This document shows, one piece after another, positions 23,501 through 33,699 of a stretch of DNA of 64,000 nucleotides. This stretch comes from Pollenia angustigena. Lineage: Eukaryota; Arthropoda; Insecta; Diptera; Polleniidae. Below the pieces are notes generated by a model. That model was given only the letters and a program-made list of their open reading frames with translations, had not been told where the DNA came from and searched no databases. Where the stretch lies: positions 28,544,945-28,608,944 of the forward strand of contig OV884059.1 in assembly GCA_930367215.1 (NCBI GenBank). The letters are read 5' to 3'. How positions within the stretch are numbered: position 1 is the stretch's first letter; every line of letters begins with the position of its first letter. A program made the position numbers and the translations under genes.

Positions 23501-24339
23501 CACACAGAAAAAAATACCCATGTAAAATTAACATGGAAAAATGTTGATTGAGAATCATGTTAAATTTCAGAAAAATTATGCCCTTTACTTAAATTTATCA
23601 TTATTTCATATTAATTTTTAATAAAAAATATCAAAATAACCTTAAATTACGTTTATTTAATATTATTCACTGTTAAAAAAATAAAAAAAATAAAAAAAAT
23701 ATAAATAAATCTGGATTCAATATTGAACCCATAAAAACCTGTTTTGTATTAAAATCAAAAGTTTATCTTGTTAAATTAACATGCATACCTACTTAATTAT
23801 GTACATTTTTTATTTTCACTTTTAAAATATGTTATAAAAAGAAGACAATTCCCGTATTCTTTTAATTAAAATTGTTTATTTAAATAGTACATCAAGTTTT
23901 CAAAGTAGAATGATGACCATATCGGGCGATTCTGCTGATGCTTCTGTTAACAAAGGAGAATACAAAATAAGTGAAACATGTGTTACAGGGTTTTGAATTA
24001 TTCTTACATAAATGCAAATGTTGTCTGAAGCTTCTTCACACTGTTAAAATACACCCAAACCCATTTGATTCTACATGAAATTCACGTTGTTTCAACTGGA
24101 AATAACTTTCATTCAACGTGATTCCGATTGGTTTTTCAATATAAATTACATTTTGCTCTAACTTTACTGCAATGTTAAATTAACATGAATTATAGTTATA
24201 TCAAAAGAAAAAAATGTTGTTCGCAGTTATTGTAAAATCAGGTTGAATTAACATGAAACCCGTATGAAGCAAAATCACCACCGAAAAAATTTAAATCAAC
24301 CTTGTTTTCGACGTTTTTAACTTGATTTTTTTCTGTGTG
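23501..24339. mobile_element. 839-bp element, TA|CACACAGAAAAAAAT ends
   Basis: The left end CACACAGAAAAAAAT at 23501 and the right end ATTTTTTTCTGTGTG finishing at 24339 are inverted copies, each flanked by TA (23499-23500 and 24340-24341), as for Tc1/mariner targets. TTAACATG with TTAAAT/TTAAATTAACATG occurs at least five times inside. There is no transposase. A core block at 23850-23990 is shared with other elements. Confidence 0.78.
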
Positions 24340-24463
24340 TAGAACTTTTGTAGAAGTGGTTTCCTATATCTCTTAAAAACTTGTCAATATCATCAGAAAA
24401 TGCACACTTATATGCTGCCGCTGAAACTAAATTTAGAATGTGGCATAAGCAATCTTTCACAGT

Positions 24464-24548
24464 AGCGGAGTTCAGTGTTTGGTACGACATTTTGCTACGA
24501 CATTTTGCATTTTCGCAAGACTATTTACACCAAACACTAAACTCCGCT
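24464..24548. repeat. Short perfect-armed hairpin
   Basis: AGCGGAGTTCAGTGTTTGGT and its near-complement ACCAAACACTAAACTCCGCT face each other across a loop with a doubled TACGACATTTTGC. It is probably the core of a small palindromic repeat. Confidence 0.65.
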
Positions 24549-24596
24549 TATATTCATCGGACAGTAAATACGGGCTGCCATTTTATATCAATTATA

Positions 24597-24854
24597 TATA
24601 TCGCACTTGTTCAACAATACTGTATTAACTCAAAATTTTTAAATTTTCAGTAGAAGTAAAACAATTTTTAATTTAATATGAAAGGCATAGGAAAAAATAT
24701 TTTTAAATTAACCATTTATTTACAAAAAAAGTGGACAAAATAGCTCGATATTTTTACAGTGGGTAGATATGAATAATACCTGTCGACTATTTCGAAAAAG
24801 TGAAAAAATAAAAATTTTGAGTTAATACAGTATTGTTGAAAAGGTGCGATATGT
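24597..24854. mobile_element. Palindromic MITE
   Basis: The left arm ATATCGCAC-TGTTCAACAATACTG with TATTAACTCAAAATTTTTA is mirrored on the right as AAAATTTTGAGTTAATACAG with TATTGTTGAA-GTGCGATAT. Arms are about 50 bases and the centre about 160 bases. Confidence 0.75.
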
Positions 24855-24859
24855 AAGTC

Positions 24860-25732
24860 TGAAAAATTTGGAAATAGTACCAAATGAGTCATGGGGGTAC
24901 CAGCGTACTTCTTAGTTTTGAATTGTACCAAAAAAAGTACAATTGTACCAACTTTATCAACCCTGCCGACAATATTTTCATCTCATATAAAATTCCGTTT
25001 TTTTTTTTAAATACGTTAAAACTGATGGACGCCAAATATAGTGTGTGATGAAGATAAAAATATTGTCGTTCCACAAAATCCTTAATAAAACTTTTATTTT
25101 GTTCAAATTACGCTTAAAATGTTGGTAATTAAATAAACTATATGGATAAAAAATAAAATATTCCAGATCTTTACTACAACGTAGAAAAACAACGAAATAA
25201 CAATGAAAAATTTTGAAAACAAAAACGTAAAAAATAGGCAAATTTTCAGGTGCCATTACTCAGCCATTTCTTATCAGATAGAAATTTTCAGCATATCGAC
25301 GGAAAAGGCATTCAATTACCTTTCCAACGATATGCCATTTATTTCGATCGGGCTCCACAAGGGTTTAAGTGGGACCATACACCGAAAACACACAAAAGTA
25401 CCGTTATCTAAAAAACGGTACTTAGAAAAAAAATTACAGCGTTTTTCGTGTTTAGGAGGTCCTAATTAACTCAGCTAGGCATGTGGCGTTCTTGGTATTT
25501 ATCCAAATTAAAAATTTGTAAAGCAGTGTAATCAATGTATGTACTTTAATTCCAACAAAAAAAGTTGGGAACCCTATTTAAAGCGTTAACAAATAAAAAT
25601 TATAAAATTACTACATAGTAGTATATTTTTCAAGTTAAGAATAGAAAAAGTTACATAATGAATTTTGTATAAGAAATAAACTTAAAAATAATTCTTAGAA
25701 ATTTATAAAAAGAAACAGTAAAATAAACTTGT
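24860..25732. other. Non-coding AT-rich DNA
   Basis: 24860-24960 repeats GTACCA/GTACAATTGTACC words that resemble interior pieces of the 4267-5357 family. The remainder, up to the heat-shock pseudogene, has no recognisable gene. Confidence 0.45.
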
Positions 25733-26326
25733 TTATTTTGTCTGCATTTTTTCAGCGTCATTGTTTTCTTGATTTTTCGACTCCTCCAGTTGTTTAACAC
25801 TCAAATGAGCTGGACCAGTCTGCTGTATTTGAACAATGCGTTCATTATTGTTTTTAACTTTGCTGGGTGGTGGCGGGGCTTTAACAGTAAGAACACCATC
25901 TGATGATATGGTTGAGACAGCATCTTTGGGATCATAACCTTTGGGTAAGGAATACTTGCGTATAAAGTGTCTTTGAATGAAACCGTGTTCATCTTCACGT
26001 TCCTCATGTTTACCCTCAACGACAACCGAACGATCCAACGTCTTGACAGTCAATTCATTGGGTGTAAAGTGCGAGACATCCATGCTTGGAAACCATCTTT
26101 GCCAACTTGAGGTACTAGCTCAGATTTCTTTAGTTCTTCGGTTCTGCCACGACAAGGACGTTGAAATTTAGCCAACACATAAGGATTATAACGACGACGT
26201 GTAGCACGCATTACCACAGAGCGTTGAGGGGGGGCGAAAAATGTCGATGGGATGTATTCCCAAACCGAAAGCATCTTCCATTTCATTAGAGGCATCAAAT
26301 TCACTGAACAATGGCACCAAAGTCAT
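25733..26326 (-). pseudogene. Small heat-shock protein (Hsp23/Hsp27-like), frameshifted
   Basis: Small heat-shock proteins are cytosolic ATP-independent chaperones that hold unfolding proteins in oligomers. ATG at 26326-26324 opens MTLVPLFSEFDASNEMEDAF, a plausible fly small-Hsp start. The frame shifts near a G7 run at 26228-26234, continues as RYNPYVLAKFQRPCRG and [13 protein letters not shown], and shifts again at about 26084, next to the start of the alpha-crystallin domain. From 26083 to 25733 the frame is intact: [48 protein letters not shown], then the carboxy-terminal IVQI (I-x-I/V) motif and a charged tail ending in TAA. Total length (about 197 codons) matches the family, and the absence of introns is normal for this cluster. 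The two breaks make it a pseudogene, or assembly errors in an otherwise intact gene (one break lies at a homopolymer). I see no convincing TATA or heat-shock element array upstream. Confidence 0.85.
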
Positions 26327-26750
26327 ATTGTTGTATTTTTTTTTAAATTGTTGTAAAGAGTTTTATTTAACAACTATTTCAGTTTAAAAAAAAAAAAAAA
26401 AACACCAGTAGCTTCCCTTAACTCGGTTTTTTCACTTCTACAGCTGTTTCTTCTTTAACGGTTCAATACAGTATAAAACCAAATAATGCATTCAATATAA
26501 CCGCCGCTTTCGGGGATGGAATATTATCGTGTTTTTCTGATATTAATTGGATTTAAATTGCCCGATTTAATAGCTCTAAACTTAATTTTTTTTTGGAGCT
26601 ACCTAAAGCATAAGGTCGTCTATGCCCAAAAGCCAAGAATCATCCAATAACTTAAGGCCAACTTCTAAGACGAAATTAAGTCGCTGGGATCTAAAACTTT
26701 TTGAAATATTATGGTAAATGCTCTAGAAAGAGCTCGTCAGGCATTATTTT
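26327..26750. other. Upstream flank of the heat-shock pseudogene
   Basis: Contains an A-run at 26384-26402 and AT-rich DNA. A regular alternating TTC/GAA heat-shock element is not evident. Nothing else is recognised. Confidence 0.4.
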
Positions 26751-26756
26751 AAATAT

Positions 26757-27566
26757 TATTTCTCATAAACATGCACTCAAAAGAAACGTACTCAAATCAA
26801 TCCGAAGAGGTATTGATAGTACGTTGAGTGCGGGTTTTCTTGAATCAAGTACAGAACGATTGATTCAAGTACGGATTTTCAATCCCAAAATACTTAAATT
26901 ATCCACATTCAATCCCGATTTCGTACTTGAAATAATCCAAAAATTAGATTGATTTTAGTAAAACTAAGATAGAATCAATCTCAAAACGCGCTTGATTCAA
27001 GTATTATAAAGTTGATTTTATCCCCAATTCGTGCTTAAAAAAACCAAAAAAGAAATTAGAAAGAAAAAATTATTATGATTGCTTAACTTACCCATTTAAC
27101 ACCTTAAAGAATGATAAAACATCATGCCCGATATGGTTTTTACTTAAAAAATCTTAAGTACATATCTATATATAAATCGGCTAAGGCAAAACAGTTAGGA
27201 ACACTTTCCTCATCTGTATTTTAACCGATTTGAACAAAATATACACCAATTGAAAGGTATTTACTCACCGAAGTGCACAATCTGTTTAATAATTTCAGCA
27301 TTTAAATGTCATACTAACAAATAATAAAAAAAAATAGGGTGGTCGATTATTCAACATTTTTCAAAAACCGGTTTTCGAATATTTCGACTTTATAAATCTT
27401 ATGAAAAGATCGGAACAATAAAGAACGATTTTCTTTGTTTGTCAACCGAACCTCTATGGGGAGAAAAAAGTACGTTTAAGTGTTATTCGTACTTGAATTT
27501 TTGTACGACTCGTACTTAAAGTAATCCTTAAAAAACTTGATTAATCCCGAGTGTTTTTCTTTCTGT
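26757..27566. repeat. Interspersed repeat, inverted relative of 8.24-9.07 kb
   Basis: Shares CTTGAATCAAGT, GATTGATTCAAGTACG, CTTGAAATAATCC and CCCAATTCGTGCTT with the minus strand of 8240-9065. The right edge ends CTTTCTGTGTG followed by TA (about 27566), like the right ends of the CACnnnGAAAAA element group. No coding frame. Confidence 0.5.
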
Positions 27567-27569
27567 GTG

Positions 27570-28472
27570 TAAACTAATGTCCATGCTACAATCCATAATC
27601 ATAACATCCACGGACTTTATGACACTGTTCTGATGGACATTAAGACACTTTTAAAAGTGTCCTAAATTCCATGGAAACTGTGACACTAGGTCGTTATGAC
27701 ATGCCACCTTCAGCGAAACCAGGCCCGATTTTTTAGTCAAACTACTTTCAGATTTTTACGTAGCAACGTAACATTAAAATGTCTTTGGTTTGATTCCAAA
27801 ATCTTCTGTATTTTTTTTAAGCCAAAATCTGTGTCGATACGTGACATTATGAACGTAAAATTCTTTCCATAATAATTTAACTGAATAATGATTAAAACAA
27901 AATAAAAATTTACCGTTAATCCGAATAACATATTTCTCTTCGAACTCTTCCTTAGATGACAGACCATGTAAGAAAAATTTTTTTTGGAATAATTTTTATC
28001 AAATATCACCTCTTTTAAGGAAGATAATAGTAAAGAAAACATACAATAAAACATTCTCACAAATAAGAAATTACGTTTGTACAACTTTGCAGTCTGCTTG
28101 TTTGGCTTAGTGAACGAATTTATGGGGGAATTTATAAAATTAGTAAAATCAAAATATTTCTCTATAAAAAAATCATTAAAGAATATGCTTTTAATAACTT
28201 TAAAATTTTCTGTCACGGTGGACCTTTAGAAAGAAATGCCCATATTACGACAGAACTGATATAAAATTATTTGACAAATGGCGCTAACAAAATATTATTG
28301 TAGAAAAGATATTATGTTTGCATCTTAAGCGTCTATGACTACACGTATAGAATGTAATCATGTTATGGTTGTAAGAATTTTAAATTATCATTTTTTAGTT
28401 GTTACAAAAACAATTATTTTTTAGTCAACAAAACTTAAATTTATAATTGCGATAAACATTGATATGTTTACA
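27570..28472. other. AT-rich DNA with a long but unconvincing open frame
   Basis: A 159-codon minus-strand frame (27737-28216) is rich in Phe, Ile, Asn and Lys, has no recognisable motif, and lies in DNA where stops are scarce by chance. No gene is claimed. 27600-27700 has GACACT/AGTGTC words in both orientations. Confidence 0.4.
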
Positions 28473-28865
28473 CACGTAGAGAAAAAACATGTTTAAATAT
28501 GGCCACCTCCAATCAAACTATTTTTAAAGAAAATTTTAAACATATTATGGTTAATATAACCATATAATTGTCAGCGGCAACCATATTATGGCTAAATTAG
28601 TCATACATTAAGAACCCACAACCATATTATGGTTGCCTCTAAAAATGGTATGGTTAAATATGATAATAATTTGTTTTTAAATTAACAATAGTATTTTCCT
28701 CTTTTTCAAGAGCAACATGCTTTGGTTGAAAACCAACCATGCTATTATAAATGTTAAACATAATTTAGTTATTATTATCCATAACATGTTCGGAGGCAAC
28801 CATAATATGGTTGTGCCTTCTTAATGGACACCTAATTTAATTTAAACATGTTTTTTCTCTGGGTG
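28473..28865. mobile_element. 393-bp MITE, CAACCATATTATGGTTG family, copy 1
   Basis: Terminal inverted repeats: CACGTAGAGAAAAAACATGT at 28473 and ACATGTTTTTTCTCTGGGTG ending at 28865, with matching TTTAAAT inside each. The interior holds several ACCATAATATGGTT-type palindromes. Both flanks are CA. A second copy starts at 63380. Confidence 0.85.
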
Positions 28866-29195
28866 CAGTAACTATAATATTGCTGATATTTAATATATAT
28901 AAAAATTTTTTTGTGTAGGACAACAATATATTGTTACAATAAACATAGTGTAGTTGCCGTAACCGTGTCCAACCATTTTTTTTTTCTCTTCGTGTAGTTG
29001 TATGTTTATTTGTTAACATTTAGGTCCTATAAACATGCAATATTTCGTTTTTACCGTCTCAATGTTGGCTTGGCCTAACTGATCAGTGTTTTTTTTTCAG
29101 TGGTATTGATATTATTAAACTTTCTTATAATAGTTTAAACTGTTGAAGGATAAAAGTGTTTTTTAAGATTTTTCTGTACGACTTCTTTTCATGTA

Positions 29196-29354
29196 GGGTG
29201 TGTGTGAAACGGGAGCAAAGTTCTATGGTGAATTGAAATTTTTACGCTATTGTCAAAATTTATAATAGCCCCCAGGGCTAGTGAAATTTTATTCACCTCA
29301 ACAGTGTCAAAATTTTACTTCCATGAGTACTTTGTTAGCGTTTCACACACACCC
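29196..29354. mobile_element. Small palindromic MITE
   Basis: GGGTGTGTGTGAAACGG-AGCAAAGT at the left pairs with ACTTTGTTAGCGTTTCACAC-ACACCC at the right; a further inner pair is TGACACTGTTG-like/ATTGTCAAAATTT. The length is 159 bp with no coding capacity. Confidence 0.75.
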
Positions 29355-30579
29355 ATAGTATATTTTAGGAAAATTAGAAAAAAATCTGTTTTACCAATAA
29401 CAAACGTAAGTAAAGGAATAAAACTCCGTTACCTTAAGATGTGTTTTTTCGATATTTTTAGAGATATGTTTCAGCTGTATGTACATATTTTGTGCGTTTT
29501 AAAACAAAAATTTACAACCTTTGACCTTTTTGTCTTGCCATTCATGTTTTTCACTATTTTCTTTAAAATCCCCATAGAAAAATATTTTGTAGCATTGCTA
29601 AATTTCATTAAAATTAATTTTATAAAGGTGTATGTAGAATTTATTGGGCTACTGTATAAAGTTGAGAGCGATGGTTGTCCGATAATTACATGGCAAGAAT
29701 TGCCAGATCTGTTTTAGACATTGTCAGAAAATGAAAAATGCGTGTATTTTAGAGCGACTCACCAAAAAAAGTGCTCGATGTACCCTCCTAAAAATGAACC
29801 TTGGACTTTTTTAAGATGACATTTTGAATATTTCGGATCCAGCTTTGACCTCTCGTGAGCTGGACCAGTTTGAAAAAGGGTATATTTTTGCATGTTTTGT
29901 TAATTTAAGAATCTGTTTCCTTATCAACATATACAAATTGGGTATCGTAAGAAAGGTTTTTTTAAGGCGCGTCCAACTGTTTTTTTTTCATTCTTTAGTC
30001 CTATTTTCATACATACATGATCTAGAAACTTAATCCGGTATCATATTAAAGTTACTACAAAATTGCATTTATATATATTCCAGAGCACCGTGTAAAATGC
30101 ATCCAATTTGCAAAAATCTAAAATATTTACATACAAAGATGATATACTTGCCAAAACATAAAATTTGATACCCCTATTGCCCTATTTTAAACGAAGGGTT
30201 GCCACACCGTTGTATTTTTGTCAAAACGCGAACTAGCACGATTTTCAAAAAAAGCTGAGACACGTGTTTAATTAAATCGACTGAAGATTAAAATATGTTA
30301 ATTTGGCACTTTTATTACAAACAACCCCGAACAAAAAATTCAAAAACCGTTTTTTACAGAAAATCCTTAAAAAAATGACATGGATGATCGTCCTTGTATT
30401 TGTATATATTGAAAAAGTGGAAATATTGCTATTAAGAGGGAAAAATTAATTAAAATTATTGCATATCAGGGATGGAAACTATGGTGCAGTTGTACTTTAT
30501 TTTGATACATTGGTGGCTATCTTTTAAATAAAATTTCATAATTAAAAAAAAGGTATTTTTTCTGAACACCACTTGAACT
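29355..30579. other. Non-coding AT-rich DNA
   Basis: Open frames here (for example 29250-29717) are AT-driven and carry no motif. No gene or clear repeat was found. Confidence 0.4.
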
Positions 30580-30785
30580 CAAATCACGTGGTTTCAAATC
30601 ACATGTATCTTTTTAAATCACACGTGTGATACTTGGTGTTCCGTTTTTGTGTATTTCGGTGTGATTTTCAATTGCCGAAATCCCACCGAGAAGTAAAAAT
30701 TCTGTAAGACTTTCAGAACCCCGCAAAATTACACGCGTGATTTTAAAAGCACGTGATTTGAAATCGCATGATTTTCAGAACAGAC
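30580..30785. repeat. CACACGTGTG palindrome element, copy 2
   Basis: Carries AAATCACGTG, AAATCACATG, AAATCACACGTGTGAT, CCGTTTTTGTG, TTTCGGTG and then TTACACGCGTGATTTTAAAA, the same order as 8627-8763. Confidence 0.6.
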
Positions 30786-30929
30786 CCGATAGATATCAAG
30801 AAATGAACCAGAAAATATGAAATTGGTACCATCATAATCTCAAAACTACGTGTTGCAATTAAAGTTGGTAAAAAAATATTAAAGCCATCCTTCCATTCCT
30901 GATGCCATGTAGTTGCAGCGTTGCCTATA

Positions 30930-31180
30930 GAAAAAGGTTTCTGAGAATGATGCCATTGTCAGATGCATAAACTTCGAACATCTGACAATAAGAAACAAGC
31001 TTCCAAAGTCTGACAATGATCTGCAAATTAGAACGAAGAGTGTTCTCACGATTGTCCGATATCTAAAAATATTATTGTCTTACAATGAACGGAAAATGTT
31101 TTTTTTTTAATAACGTTATCAAACAAAATTTTCCAGTTATTTGTTAGATCTGACTACTGTCTGTACGAAACTTTAGAAAC
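30930..31180. repeat. Degenerate copy of the 57.7 kb MITE
   Basis: CATTGTCAGATGCAT, ATCTGACAAT and, at the right, AGATCTGACTACTGTCTGTA with CGAAACTTTAG match the centre and right arm of 57685-57919. Confidence 0.55.
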
Positions 31181-31774
31181 GTTAAACCTGTCGAACGACC
31201 AGTCGATAGTTAGTGGGCCGCTTAATAGAACGACAATGAATGACTTGTTGTCGCTCGCTTAAGTTGCCGATCGATATCGTGGGCCAGGCTGTCAGCTTCA
31301 AAGATAATAAAGTGAATTTTAATGTTTGCATAATTTACACTTAATTCGCTTAATATTTAACGAACCATACAATCATTAAAATATTTTCTGGATTATTATT
31401 CTATACAAAAATCTCTTTCATTTTAATATAGTCGAATTGGTGAGGAGTTTATCAGGATATCTGGCTTGTATTGCAAGGATGTTCAAAATGATGTGTTTTA
31501 GGTTAGTCCTTAAAACTTAACTTTACAAACTAAAAATTCCAAAGAATTATTTTTAGTTAAAAAATTGTAAATCCATTAAAAGCGTCCAGATATATTGAGA
31601 AAACTACATCACATGTATACAGGGAATGTTCATAACACAAAAGAAACAAAGTCGGTCTTTTCACACTTGACCATTACCGTTAAGGTACTGGCATCAAGGG
31701 TTTGATTGGAAATATTCTTTTCAAAATATAGGGTTATCCAACCAATATGCACGATGTTAATTGTGAGTTACACC
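31181..31774. other. Non-coding DNA
   Basis: Has a small hairpin around CGACAA/TTGTCG (31230-31255). Nothing else is supported. Confidence 0.4.
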
Positions 31775-32992
31775 CAGTGTTGCCACTTTGTGGGTAATTA
31801 CCCGAATTTGGTATAATTTTTACTGTTGTGGGTAGAGCGTGGGTAATTTCTCTTAGGTGTAATGCATATCTTAAGATAGATATCTTAAGATACTTAAGAT
31901 TCCCAAATAAAATCCAGATTCGATTTCAGTGATGACATTTATTTCTTTTTAAATACTGTTGCTTCAAAATGCACAGTCTTCTGAACCAAAGTCTCGGTTT
32001 CTTTTTAAGAAAAGACTTCAATCATTTAAAATATATTTTCTAAAGTTTGGTAATGATTGTCGCAAGATGAATCCTTAGATTTGGATAAATATGCCTATCA
32101 TAGTGATTAAGAGCCTGAAGTTTATAGAAAAAAGTTGTTTAAACTAAAAACAACCATTGGGAAAGATATGTTTCCAATATTGTAACACATAATTAAGTTT
32201 ATTTTTATCTTGCAACTTTTTAATGCTTTAGTTTGAAGAATATTTAACGCCCTTTACAGTTGTAAAACTGAATTACGAAAGGGACAGTTGTATAAAACCC
32301 TGCAGGCATTTTGTTTACTAAATAAGGTATAAAGGGTATTTTGTAAGGCCATGAAACTCAAAATGGTAGACAACACAAAAACAAATTAATTTTGATCGCA
32401 GATTGATACAGGGCATTACCATTTGAAACTGATTTCCAACAATTAAGCACCGCGATTGTCCTTGAAGAAACGCATTGCAGATGTCCAATTTTGTTTCTCT
32501 TCTTCGAGCATTGCTGGCGGCATGTCACGAATAAAATGATGAATGCCCTGAAGTCTAATTGACAGTTTATTTTCTCTAAGTCAACACATTGCCATCATTT
32601 GTGAAAAAAAAAGTTGCGTCAGTTTAATCACGAGCTCACCTATAATGTGCCTGAGCAAAAAGTGACAGCAGTATGACAGTTCGTTTGACAGCTAAACACC
32701 CATTATAAAGGACTTGCAATGAGCATATTCCTAGATATATGCAACCAAATGTGGAAGTAAAACTCATTATTTTAGGAGTTTTATTTTATGTTTTATTAAT
32801 TTTTTTAAGTCTTTAATGTTAATTTTGTGAATTTATTTAAAATTACAATGAGTTTGTTGTGTTTTTGCTACTTTGTAAATGTATTTTTATTAAATACAAC
32901 TTCAATTGTATATCAGGTGTAATTTTATTTAAATCGGGTAATTTTACTTCATCTCAAGTGTAATTTTGAATTTTGCTAGTGGTAACACTAAC
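31775..32992. mobile_element. Possible diverged hAT-like element
   Basis: The left end CAGTGTTGCCAC with GGGTAATTACCC resembles a hAT end. The right end has TAATTTT, then GTGGTAACACTA as an imperfect inverse, with GGGTAATTTTAC inside. The flanking 8-mers do not match clearly, so the call is tentative. No transposase. Confidence 0.35.
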
Positions 32993-33255
32993 ACTAAAGA
33001 TAAACTCACTGTTTATTGTTGGTGTTTTGTTTAAACTTTGATATTGGTACAAGTAAGACTTATTCGCTTTTAGGGTTTTATTTGTATACTATTTTTGGCT
33101 TTTCTAAAATCTTTGGAAAAGGTTTCCTGATGAGCTGGCCTAAGCAAGCAGTGAAATGCGCATAGATGCTAGCTTTCCCTCAACAATAAATCTCAGTGTA
33201 TTTATCAAATATGAAAAAATGGGAACTTAGCACGTCATACAGAAATCTTATGAAT

Positions 33256-33518
33256 AATCAGTTTTAATTAAACATTTTATCAATTGAATTAAACGTTTAA
33301 TCAAGTGAATTAAACTTTTAATCAAGTGTGTTAAACCTTTAATAGACAATATTAATTTGCACTAGTAAATAAATTAATAATATCAAATAAACGTTCAATT
33401 TACTTGATTAAACGTTTAATTCAATTGATTAAACTATTAATTCACTTGATTAAATTTTTAATTAAAACTGATTTTATTTTTGATTAATACTTTTACTGGT
33501 GCAAAATTTTTTTCTGTG
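33256..33518. mobile_element. Palindromic element of repeated TTAAACGTTTAA units
   Basis: Arms 33256-33350 and 33380-33473 are inverted copies, each built of three or so 20-base units (GAATTAAACGTTTAATCAAG type). A right edge TTTTTTTCTGTG followed by TA is at 33507-33520. Confidence 0.7.
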
Positions 33519-33680
33519 TACGCCAAGAATAATTCAAGAGCAAAGGATGAGACAAATCGGCACATTAACGACATTGAAGCTCAATTATGGCTCAAAGTCA
33601 TTGAGTATATGGACCATCGGATAGAAGTATGCCACCGAAGTCGTGGCGAGCATTTGGCCGTTATTTTATTTTACACATAA
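33519..33680 (+). pseudogene. Possible coding remnant, unknown
   Basis: After the element end, about 50 codons (VYAKNNSRAKDETNRHINDI, then EAQLWLKVIEYMDHRIEVCH, then RSRGEHLAVILFYT) have balanced codon use, unlike their surroundings, and end at TAA (33678-33680). AATAAA follows at about 33703. I do not recognise it. Confidence 0.22.
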
Positions 33681-33699
33681 TTGTCATAGATTTTTCTTT

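Noticed and set aside
27737..28216. 159-codon minus-strand open frame
   Set aside because: Phe/Ile/Asn/Lys-rich, no motif, in very AT-rich DNA with few stops; codon use follows base composition.
29250..29717. 155-codon plus-strand open frame
   Set aside because: It begins inside a palindromic MITE and has no recognisable domain; composition-driven.
33126..33160. CTGATGA followed by GTGAAA as a hammerhead
   Set aside because: Stem II would need a G-T pair at the invariant closing position, and no stem I or cleavage triplet is found.
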